NCBI GenBank assembly: GCA_016490735.1
Contig: JAEMWC010000128.1
Span: 847,501-911,500, forward strand
Reading direction: 5' to 3'
From: Pachyseris speciosa
Taxonomy: Eukaryota; Cnidaria; Anthozoa; Scleractinia; Pachyseridae
Length of the DNA stretch: 64,000 bases
Shown one piece after another: positions 56,876 through 64,000 of the stretch. The notes beneath the pieces are model-generated. The model made no database searches, was not told the origin of the DNA, and was given only the letters and a program-made list of their open reading frames with translations. Both the position numbers and the translations under genes were made by a program. Every line of letters starts with the position of its first letter. Position 1 is the first letter of the stretch.

Positions 56876-57100
56876 TGATCTCGTATTTTTGGCAATCTAT
56901 AGTTTATTAAAAATGCGTGACTTTCTCGGAAAAATCACCAAGCGTGACATTCTCGGAAAAACAGTACTTGGGGGTGCCAGATCATTTTTACATTCAACGG
57001 TTTCAACATTTTGATCTCGTATTTTTGGCAATCTATAGTTTATTAAAAATGCGTGACTTTCTCGGAAAAATCACCAAGCGTGACATTCTCGGAAAAACAG
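56876..57100. repeat. Two identical 89-bp repeats with four iterons
   Basis: 56,876-56,964 and 57,012-57,100 are identical (TGATCTCGTATTTTTGG ... CTCGGAAAAACAG), 136 bp apart. Each contains two copies of GCGTGAC(T/A)TTCTCGGAAA (56,915; 56,942; 57,051; 57,078), 27 bp apart. The block sits at the junction between the GC-richer virus-like relic and the AT-rich module. It is a candidate origin, promoter/enhancer or terminal repeat. Confidence 0.9.
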
Positions 57101-57332
57101 GAAATGAGTCATCACCTATAGCTATTATTCTAAGTCACGAGACGGTCGCATGATTTTTCTAACCAATCAAAATAAAACAAGTAAGAAGTGCTTTATTATA
57201 AATTCTTAAAGTAAAATTTAGTGACAATTTTTACTTAAAAAGTTTATGCTATTGTTTGTAGACCGACACAGCTGTGTCGTGACGTCATGTGTTAGTAACA
57301 TATAAAATAATATCTCATATAATAGTATAGAA

Positions 57333-57894
57333 ATGACTTGTAATTCAGATATCCACATCGAATTGATATCAAATGGAGAATATCATTGTCCTTTTTGTGA
57401 TGAGAGAATAGCAGAACATAATGTTAAAAAAGAGGAACCGTGTTGTGATGGACAGAATGTGTTGAATGATAATGGAGCGATTATATGCGTAAGTTGTTGT
57501 TCAGTTCATGGTTACAATGTTGTGAAAGAATACATGATTTTCATGACAATATGTATAAAATAAAGAGAAAGTCTGTATATCACCGGAAGTATCATATTGA
57601 AAATGTAATAAATAAAATATGTCGTAAGAATGGATTTCAAATTCTGTAAAAGATAAGGGTAAAATATTTAAAATATTCGAAGAGATAGACAAAGTGCTTC
57701 CCTTGGTGAACAATAAACGTAAAAGAATGATTAGCACTAAATTTATGCTTAAGCAAATATTTTTAATGCTTCATCTTCCATTTGATGAAATAATAGTTAC
57801 TAGATCAAAAAAGACGCTTGGATTTTATGATCGATATTGGGTTGAAATTTTATTGTTAAGATTTGATGTGATTATTGGTATTATTAGACAGTGA
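57333..57894 (+). pseudogene. Viral late transcription factor 3-like protein, frameshifted
   Basis: Three consecutive frames. 57,333-~57,535 has a cysteine-rich zinc ribbon (CPFCDERI ... CC ... ICVSCCSVHGYN). A middle part to 57,649 has YKIKRKSVYHRKYHIENVI, matching the Y-x-R-x-x-H signature of the VLTF3 family. A last part to 57,894 has RKRMISTKFMLKQIFLML and KKTLGFYDRYWVEI, matching the family's C-terminal helices. Together about 187 residues, near the family size. VLTF3 drives late transcription in nucleocytoplasmic DNA viruses and some relatives. Two single-base breaks (about 57,533 and 57,645) would inactivate it. Assignment is by motif memory. Confidence 0.6.
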
Positions 57895-58369
57895 ATTTTT
57901 CATCATATTTTAGTAAGTACTTATCAATAACAGGACTGTTGTCAGTCACATAATCATCAATGTTCTTCATTGTGTTATGGATGCTGGACTCATTGAAATT
58001 ACCACTTCTCATTGTGTCTTTTATGGTATTGAGTAGATGTTAATAGCTTTGATAAGCATATGTACAATTTTGGATTTTAAGATCGAGGTTTTTATGCTTC
58101 ATCCACCCTTGTATCAAAAGTGCTGCTGTACTGATGGCTACCAAACTAACACCACCAGTTGCTATGCTTGTGGCGAGGCCTCCGGTTGCAAAGATGATAG
58201 ACAATGAGTTCCCCAGTAATTTCCATTTTTTGAATTGTTTCACCGCCTGTTTATGAGCCCAACACTTTCTGTGATATGTGTGGTAATAGGCTTTTAATTC
58301 ATTTACCTGATCTTCTGTTAATTCACCTGAAATATGGTTCCAGCTGAATATACTTTTTCTCTCTTTCAT
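57884..58369 (-). pseudogene. Membrane-hairpin protein with one in-frame stop
   Basis: Frame open from Met at 58,369 to a TAA at 58,040-58,042 (109 aa), then open again in the same frame to a stop at 57,884, 162 codons in all. A charged N-terminus (FKKWKLLGN) precedes a glycine/alanine-rich hydrophobic hairpin, GGLATSIATGGVSLVAISTA, likely two membrane passes. After the TAA come LLNTIKDTMRSGNFNES and DNSPVIDKYLLKYDEKF, soluble helices. The even coding quality on both sides makes the TAA look like a single Gln-to-stop change. The gene ends within the last bases of the convergent VLTF3-like gene. Likely a virion membrane-active or envelope-like protein (inference). Confidence 0.55.
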
Positions 58370-58378
58370 ATATATATT

Positions 58379-58801
58379 TTATACAATAACTCTATTAAAA
58401 ATGCAATAAAGAATCCCAGATATTTGGCCAGATAATGGAGATCTTTTTCTTCGCTTTGATGTAAATAAACAAGGTATTGCATAACAATATCCACGGTCTA
58501 ATGAATAGCTATTATAAAATCTTCCATATGCATCATGAAGTATACCATGTGTTTGTAATGTATCAATCCAACCAAGTGTATGTTCCAAGAAATGTGTCAA
58601 GCATCCACTACCAGGCCCAATAAGTCCAATATCCTTGTGAGTATATAAAATACTGTTGATTGGGATAAATGTATTGAAATGCTTGTGATACAGATATTGG
58701 TAAACCAAAGCTGATTTCAAAATTGAGTCATCAATATTATGATGTTGTTGTTTTGTTTCTTTAAAAAAGAATTTGATATATTTAATTGCTTCTTTTATCA
58801 T
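58379..58801 (-). CDS. Small phospholipase A2-like protein
   Basis: 140 residues. Residues ~58-95 read GLIGPGSGCLTHFLEHTLGW, then THGILHDAYGRFY. The Gly-rich GPG loop followed by HDxxY at this spacing is the calcium-loop/catalytic-dyad layout of PLA2-like domains. It could hydrolyse membrane phospholipids during entry, as proposed for parvoviral and other viral PLA2s (inference). Intact, with no break. Its ATG overlaps the stop of the collagen-like gene by 4 bp, and the membrane-hairpin gene follows 9 bp later, so the three are likely co-transcribed. The sequence differs from the PLA2-like gene at 55.2 kb. Only the two motifs support the call. Confidence 0.5.
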   Translation of the reverse strand: MIKEAIKYIKFFFKETKQQHHNIDDSILKSALVYQYLYHKHFNTFIPINSILYTHKDIGLIGPGSGCLTHFLEHTLGWIDTLQTHGILHDAYGRFYNSYSLDRGYCYAIPCLFTSKRRKRSPLSGQISGILYCIFNRVIV

Positions 58802-59955
58802 ATACTATATCGTTGTATTAAAATTTGATGATGATCCAAGATTGTTTTTTCATCCATTATAATATCCAAATAGACACAAAAGAAAGCAATGGAGCCATCT
58901 AGAGGTGCAATGGAGTTTGGATTCAAATCACCAAAAGTCATTTGTGTGCTGCCAGTTCTATTAGCTGCTGTAAAACTTCCAATATGTTTTTTGTTCCAAT
59001 AGATTTTACTTTTGTTTGTATTAGGAGAAGATAAATTGTCCCAGTGAACAGATAAACAGTGCCAAACATTAATTTGGCCTAAATCATTTACTGAATAATC
59101 TGCTATTTTTCTGAAACTTTGTAGTGATGCTTCTGGACTAAAATATACACAATTTGATTGATCAACACCACTTATAACTAAATTTGAACCATTGTAATAG
59201 CTTACAAACTTATTATAACCTCCATTATCATGACCAAAAAGCCCATTTTTCCATGGATTTCCACCAGTATTTGAATTTAATTTGTAAACAATGAAAATAT
59301 TAACAGCATTATTATTTAAATTGAGTTGACTTATCATTCTATGTGATCCATCAAACTTTAAAAAATAACGTCCATTAAGTTTCTCAGCCTTGGTACAAAC
59401 AGTGGGTCTTAAGTTTAAAGTTGATTGTGTTGCATTATTTTCTTCATTAGAGAGATCGTATAATGTTTCAACTTTTCTGTTTGCATTCATATCTAAAAAA
59501 TTATTATTCGCTCTGTCGATTTGATATACACATTCTGAGTACAATCTAATAAATTCAGAAACCCACAGATCCAAAAAACTATCTCTAACAATATCAGAAA
59601 CTTGTGATTTGACAACAACATGATTAACATCATCGCCTGGTCTTACATTTGTCAAAAGCTTGTTTCCAAGATCATAGTTTCCATCTTGTGTTAATGTAAA
59701 ACCAATTCCTTTATCACCTTTATCACCTTTGGGGCCAACAGAACCTGAAACACCTTGTGGACCCTGTGGGCCTTGTGGGCCTTGTGGACCTTGTGGTCCT
59801 TGCGGACTTTGTGGACCCTGCGGACCAACTGGACCTTGCGGACCTTGTGGACCAATTTGACCAATATCACCTTTATCACCTCTATCACCATTATCACCTT
59901 TTGGACCTCTTTCACCAGTTCTATCTGAGGTTGGTAAATCATTAAATAATCCCAT
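58798..59955 (-). CDS. Collagen-like fibre with lectin/LamG-like head
   Basis: 385 residues, intact. [14 protein letters not shown] leads into about 55 residues of Gly-X-Y repeats ([28 protein letters not shown]), a collagen-type triple helix. Residues ~84-110 ([17 protein letters not shown]) repeat a module of the neighbouring fibre. The C-terminal ~220 residues ([52 protein letters not shown]) form a beta-rich concanavalin/LamG-like jelly roll. It is probably a trimeric spike or fibre for attachment. The upstream TATAATATTA..TTAGATTA motif is shared with the other fibre gene. Confidence 0.7.
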   Translation of the reverse strand: MGLFNDLPTSDRTGERGPKGDNGDRGDKGDIGQIGPQGPQGPVGPQGPQSPQGPQGPQGPQGPQGPQGVSGSVGPKGDKGDKGIGFTLTQDGNYDLGNKLLTNVRPGDDVNHVVVKSQVSDIVRDSFLDLWVSEFIRLYSECVYQIDRANNNFLDMNANRKVETLYDLSNEENNATQSTLNLRPTVCTKAEKLNGRYFLKFDGSHRMISQLNLNNNAVNIFIVYKLNSNTGGNPWKNGLFGHDNGGYNKFVSYYNGSNLVISGVDQSNCVYFSPEASLQSFRKIADYSVNDLGQINVWHCLSVHWDNLSSPNTNKSKIYWNKKHIGSFTAANRTGSTQMTFGDLNPNSIAPLDGSIAFFCVYLDIIMDEKTILDHHQILIQRYSI

Positions 59956-59976
59956 ATAATATTATTTTAGATTAAT
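59956..59976 (-). promoter_or_regulatory. AT-rich upstream motif of the collagen-like fibre
   Basis: On the plus strand the start codon complement is followed by ATAATATTATTTTAGATTA. The gene at 62,754 has CATATAATATTAGATTAG in the same place, and 63,416-63,426 (before the ATPase) has AGTTTAGATTAG. A TTAGATTA core directly before three starts suggests a shared late-promoter element. Confidence 0.45.
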
Positions 59977-62754
59977 TCATAATTACTTCAAGTGTGAATG
60001 TTGTATCAAATGCACCTGTATTAGGATGTGAATAGTCAATTATAAAATAGCCTCTCGATAATGATTTGTTGATGTTGACCGTTGTGATGTTTCTACTTAA
60101 AGAAGATTGTCTGTGTTCATAAATAGTTGCTGGTAATGGCAAAGGCCCACCACCTTCAGCTTTTGTCTTGAAATAGAATATTCCGGGGCTTGTTCCTTGT
60201 ATGATATACATTTTCTTAATATAAAAGTTATTGTTATGAATAACTAAAAATTCAGAGCCATTTATCAATTCAGTGTTTAAAACATTCTTATTATGTCCTT
60301 GTTTGGCTTTAACAAAGCAATTTAAATATTGTATTTGACCGATTATTCCATTCCCATTCAAATTTAGATCACCTCCTAATTTCGGCCTGTAAAGAGCAAA
60401 TCCACCCAAATCGAAAGCTGTTTCCATAATTACGCCTGTGACACTTGAACGAAAAAGATTTAAACCACCGTTATGAATTCTATAGCCATTCAGATTTAAA
60501 TCACTACCAAGTTTAGCCTCTTTTATTAAGTAGCTGTTCATATTAATATTATTCAGCATTGTCAATTCACCATTTTGACCGTCAAATAAGTTTGATGAAT
60601 TATTAATCAAAGCATGTCCATTCAAATCTAAATCAGTTTGTAATTGTATTTTTTCATTCACGATTTTATAAGCTTCTGTGAAGTCGTAAACACTTGATGG
60701 AACGTCTACAGCTTCAAAATCAATACCATATGCAACACAATGAACTTTGTACTTATTTGGATAAGTTGGATTAGCATTAATATGAATCGTACAATATAAA
60801 TATTCAGGTGGTGAACTTACTGAAGGCTTTTCAATCCATAATAAATATCTCGAATGATCTTCATTTCTGTTATCAAATTTTCTCCCTACAGTTTTATGAA
60901 TTGTAATTCCACCAGTTGCATTGAATGTTACACTACTAAGACTCATTCCTTCATAATCAGGAAATAGCCATTCAAGAATGAAAGTGTATTTTCCATCTTT
61001 TATTGTATACATATTAAATCCAATTCTAGCTCTGTAAATATGATTAGCTTCTTTATTCAAGTCTACATCAATAACCTTTTTTGAAATCAAATGTGGTGAC
61101 TGAGGTAAATTGACATATCCATTAACTGTCAAGCCATATTCAGTACTAACTTCATCGATATCATTCATCAAATATTTGAAAGCATTCTTTGGATGAGAAG
61201 CAGATGAAATATGACTTTTTTCTAATTGATCTAAATTTACGGCATCGGTTTTATTTGTTCCTTCTTTTAAGTTAATGATTTTATGCCCTCCAAGTTTCAT
61301 ATCCGCCGTCATCGCATTTGTTCCATTCAATAATAAAGTGTTTGCTCTGATGGTTTGTGAAGCTCGATTTAAAACTCTAAAGTTCACTGCATCAGTTTCA
61401 TTCACCACGTCCGCTAAATTTGTTATTTTATTATTATTCATGTCAATATAGTCTGAAGTATGAATCTGGCCAACATTCTCCAAGTGTTTGTTTAAAAAAT
61501 CATAACTTCCATCAGATGTAAATCTAATTATATCTTTAGTTTTATCATCTACATAAAACTTATTGGCAGCATCTGTGTTAGCAGTTGGTGTTGCACAGTT
61601 GATCACTTTGTTACCAGCAAGATTTAAATTAGCAGTCATTTCTTGTGTTCCATCTCGAAGTAGAGTTTGACCGATACTGCTTTTGGATGCGAGATTAGTG
61701 TCAATATATGATTTATTCACAAGATCTGCTGGTTGGTTTCCTATCCCATGACCTGTAATAATAAACCCCCAAAATCCTGATTGCCTGTCATTATGACACT
61801 TCCATCTTTTTTGACAAAGTCTGATGTGTTAAAATTAGCAATTTCAGCATCAACATACTTTTTGTTTACAGCGTCTTGTGGGTTTGAGGGGTTATCCTGC
61901 AGGTTGATGATTTTGTTTAATTTCATGTCAATATTACCACCAAAGGCAACATTACCATTTTCAATTTTATAAACTGGGTCATGAATATGTGATAAAATGA
62001 TATTGGAAAATCCATAAATACCAAAAACTATAATGTGATGTTTGACATTTTTTAATATATTTGGTGTAATAACTGTTAATTCAATTGTTGAAGTTCCTTG
62101 ACTTGCTTTTTCGATGAAGAATATTTTCTTAAGATAACCATCAACAATATGTGTCTTTGGAAATGCTCTTTGTATTGGACTTTTTCTTATATGCATATTT
62201 TGTGTCTCCATTTCAATGTTAGCTATTGCCTGCTCTGGATAATTTTCTGTATAAAATTCAACAACAAAAGTATAATTTGAAACTTCCAATTGTGATACAT
62301 TTAACATAAAAACAGATATCATACTTTCATTTGGAATTCTGAAAGACAATGATTTTTTATTGATCTTGTATGGGCTTTTATTGAAGTCTTCCAATTGAAG
62401 ATTATTCGCATTTTGTGTTACAGTTGTTTTTGATATGTCTTCGAGAAGAAATTTAAATGGATTTTGCCTTGTTCCTTCAATTGATAAAACAGCATCGTTG
62501 ACGTATCTCATATTAACAGCATCTTTGTTTGAATTTGGTTCTCCAACATTAGTCAAGCGTTTATTTTCAAGATCATAGTTACCATCTTGTGCTAATTTGA
62601 ATCCATTTCCTTTATCACCTTTATCACCTTTTGGACCAATTAGACCTCTATCACCTTTATCACCTTTTAGACCTTGTGGACCAGCAGGACCTCTATCACC
62701 TTTATCACCAGTTCCTATTTTGTCTGGAGTTGGTAAATCATTAAATAATCCCAT
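59972..62754 (-). pseudogene. Long tail-fibre-like gene split by one frameshift
   Basis: Two open frames, 62,754-61,741 (337 aa) and ~61,790-59,972 (582 aa counted from a GTG; the frame is open further upstream), meet at a C5A4 run (61,766-61,774). Each frame continues the repeat pattern of the other, so the ancestral gene was about 927 codons. The start [14 protein letters not shown] matches the second fibre, followed by short collagen repeats. Then come tail-fibre repeats such as INLQDNPSNPQDAVNKKYVD, INCATPTANTDAANKFYVD and ITNLADVVNETDAVNF. Later L-x-LNG turns follow (DLDLNGHALIN, GSDLNLNGYRIHN, GGDLNLNGNGIIG). Such DAVN-YVD modules are typical of phage and algal-virus tail fibres. One base is inserted or missing. 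I do not write out the restored form. Confidence 0.7.
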
Positions 62755-62769
62755 ATAATATTAGATTAG
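62755..62769 (-). promoter_or_regulatory. AT-rich upstream motif of the long fibre gene
   Basis: ATAATATTAGATTAG just before the start codon (plus-strand reading). It overlaps the end of the ATPase gene. See the motif at 59,956. Confidence 0.45.
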
Positions 62770-63407
62770 ATAACACCATAAAAGTTTCTCTTCACTGTTT
62801 TCATTGGTTTGTCAACATAACAGAAGGAATACGGTTTTTTGGTTGCTTCAATATACCTCTGCTTATCGATTGCCAGTTCTTGGGAGATACAGTTTCTCTC
62901 TCTTGTGGATGGGAAATCATAAAGACAGAAATGGCTGCAATTAAGCCTAACAGATTTTGGGCAACCGTAGAATGACTGCGTTAGGTACATTACTGAACAA
63001 TTTTTATGGCGACCCTGAATGAAATAGCTTATGATTTGATCTTGTTTTTTATCAGTCACGAAATCATCAAATACAACCAGTCGCTGCAAATCAGTGTCTT
63101 TTATTTGTTCAACAGGAAGTATTTCATCTTGACTGCATACTAAAACGGGGTAACCAACCTCTTTGCTTATTCCATCCATCACTTGCTGTAAATATTGATA
63201 TTTGTCTTGATCCAAGTTTTTGGCGTATAGATGTATTTGATCATAATAGACCAAAGGTTCCATAATCAGATGCAAGAACAAGGTTGTCTTTCCAGATGCA
63301 GAATTTACAGCCAATAACATTCTGAATGTATCTTTTGGCATATATGGATACAACTGTCTGAATGAATTATTTGAATTCTGAACGATATCATAATTTGGAA
63401 TTTCCAT
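62766..63407 (-). CDS. A32/FtsK-HerA-type genome-packaging ATPase
   Basis: 213 residues, intact. A Walker A-like motif, AVNSASGKTT, lies at 33-42. The first glycine of GxxxxGKT is Val34, while GKT is kept. Walker B is RLVVFDDF at 109-116, and the sensor/arginine segment is MYLTQSF followed by RLNCSHFCLYD. The LxxC/N-SHF region is characteristic of the packaging ATPases of poxviruses, giant viruses, adintoviruses and Polintons, which pump DNA into preformed capsids. The small size fits Polinton/adintovirus members. It heads the minus-strand set, 12 bp before the long fibre gene, and diverges from the coiled-coil gene with only 30 bp between them. Confidence 0.82.
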   Translation of the reverse strand: MEIPNYDIVQNSNNSFRQLYPYMPKDTFRMLLAVNSASGKTTLFLHLIMEPLVYYDQIHLYAKNLDQDKYQYLQQVMDGISKEVGYPVLVCSQDEILPVEQIKDTDLQRLVVFDDFVTDKKQDQIISYFIQGRHKNCSVMYLTQSFYGCPKSVRLNCSHFCLYDFPSTRERNCISQELAIDKQRYIEATKKPYSFCYVDKPMKTVKRNFYGVI

Positions 63408-63437
63408 ATGTTAATAGTTTAGATTAGTCTAACACAA
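63408..63437. promoter_or_regulatory. Divergent ATPase / coiled-coil promoter
   Basis: Only 30 bp separate the divergent ATPase and coiled-coil start codons. They are AT-rich and contain TTTAGATTAGTCTAA, a partly palindromic form of the TTAGATTA motif, so one element could serve both strands. Confidence 0.45.
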
Positions 63438-63977
63438 TTGTATATGGATATAGAACGTATGAAAAGGCTTCTTGAAAGTGGAATTGAAGCTGGAAATAGG
63501 ACTAGAGAAGTTCGTGAGGTTATCAAGACTTATGAAAACGCAAAACAGGATGCATATGATACAACATCAGAATTACTAAAACTCTCTATTGATGTTCAGA
63601 AGAGTGTGAAAGAAAGTGTAGACCAAAAACAGGATAAAGTCATTGAACAATTGAAAGAAAACCAGCAGGATTTAAAACGAGGACTTAATGATGTTATAGA
63701 ATCTAATATAAGAGCAATTACAATGGGAACGGAACTTCCTTTGGCAATTGAAGCGCCTAAAGAAGATAAAGAAGATAAAGATGAGGGCAAGAAACCCAGC
63801 ATTTTAAATATCGATAACTATTTCGATAAAGATGACAGAATTATATTGAAAAATAACAAGCTTTTGAAACCATCCGATTTAACTCAAGTCACCCCACAAA
63901 AACTTCTTGAAGAAAAGAATAAAGCTGCAAAAATTGCCCAAGATCTAGGAAGAAGAAAAAAAAATCAATTAGTGTAG
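63438..63977 (+). CDS. Coiled-coil protein of the virus-like module
   Basis: 179 residues, intact. Residues 1-100 are a long charged helix (RMKRLLESGIEAGNRTREVR, SVKESVDQKQDKVIEQLKEN) with heptad-like spacing, predicted coiled coil. A KEDKEDKDEGKK linker follows, then NIDNYFDKDDRIILKNNKLL and a basic C-terminus (GRRKKNQLV). No family recognised. It is the only plus-strand gene beside the minus-strand set, with a start 30 bp from the ATPase start. It could be a scaffold, DNA-binding or capsid-associated protein. Confidence 0.55.
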   Translation: MYMDIERMKRLLESGIEAGNRTREVREVIKTYENAKQDAYDTTSELLKLSIDVQKSVKESVDQKQDKVIEQLKENQQDLKRGLNDVIESNIRAITMGTELPLAIEAPKEDKEDKDEGKKPSILNIDNYFDKDDRIILKNNKLLKPSDLTQVTPQKLLEEKNKAAKIAQDLGRRKKNQLV

Positions 63978-63983
63978 AAGAAA

Positions 63984-64000
63984 ATGAATCTCATAAAAGA
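63984..64000 (+). CDS. Possible start of a further gene, cut by the window end
   Basis: ATG at 63,984, six bases after the stop of the coiled-coil gene, in a good operon-like position. Only five codons are visible. Confidence 0.3.

Noticed and set aside
59691..59945. Open frames on the opposite strand and other frame of the collagen-like gene
   Set aside because: Shadows of the Gly-X-Y repeat; periodic sequence keeps all frames open.
1..64000. CRISPR arrays, rRNA genes, bacterial promoters or operators
   Set aside because: No regularly spaced repeats with unique spacers, no rRNA-like sequence, and the genome context is eukaryotic.

Overview
The window looks like non-model animal nuclear DNA, most likely from an anthozoan cnidarian such as a stony coral. 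It has sparse multi-exon host genes and very dense transposable elements: Penelope-like elements with GIY-YIG nuclease, CR1/Jockey-type LINEs (one with a 2A-like motif), a MULE with a CARF-like transposase, piggyBac-type and foldback MITEs, and virus-derived modules. The taxon is an inference from element content; no species marker is visible.

Layout. Positions 679-18,923 (copy A) and 26,769-41,726 (copy B) are two directly repeated copies of one segment. They differ mainly by later insertions: a full-length LINE with target duplication in A (7,124-10,490), a TTAA-flanked piggyBac-type MITE in B (28,956-29,969), and a 56-bp-arm inverted repeat in A (15,283-15,482). Both carry decayed Penelope 3' ends and a few short candidate host exons. 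Between the copies, 18.9-26.8 kb holds three in-phase minus-strand exons of a GTPase-like host gene (22,600-25,428), LINE remnants and microsatellites.

Homology between A and B stops exactly at 41,726/41,727, where a near-perfect 46-bp palindrome beginning with AGTAGTA starts. To its right lie broken compact genes (41.86-43.57 kb, plus strand; 55.2-56.8 kb, minus strand), including a phospholipase A2-like domain. They resemble a decayed Polinton/adintovirus-type element. It is interrupted by an 8.6-kb MULE (43,941-52,572, flanked by the 9-bp duplication GTGTCGATA). The MULE in turn contains a LINE, a MITE with 6-bp target duplication and a 67-bp perfect palindrome. A 1.4-kb TIR element (53,769-55,167) sits next to the PLA2 gene.

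From about 57.1 kb to the window end the base composition becomes AT-rich and the architecture becomes virus-like. It starts with two identical 89-bp repeats carrying four iterons. Then come a late-transcription-factor-3-like gene (plus strand) and a convergent, tightly packed minus-strand set: A32/FtsK-type packaging ATPase, a very long tail-fibre-like gene, a second collagen/lectin-like fibre, a small PLA2-like protein and a membrane-hairpin protein. A plus-strand coiled-coil gene diverges from the ATPase. I read this as an endogenised or proviral DNA virus/Polinton-like element whose right side continues past the window. It is the most interesting part of the sequence. Several of its genes carry single frame breaks or one in-frame stop, so it is either recently inactivated or affected by homopolymer errors in the assembly.
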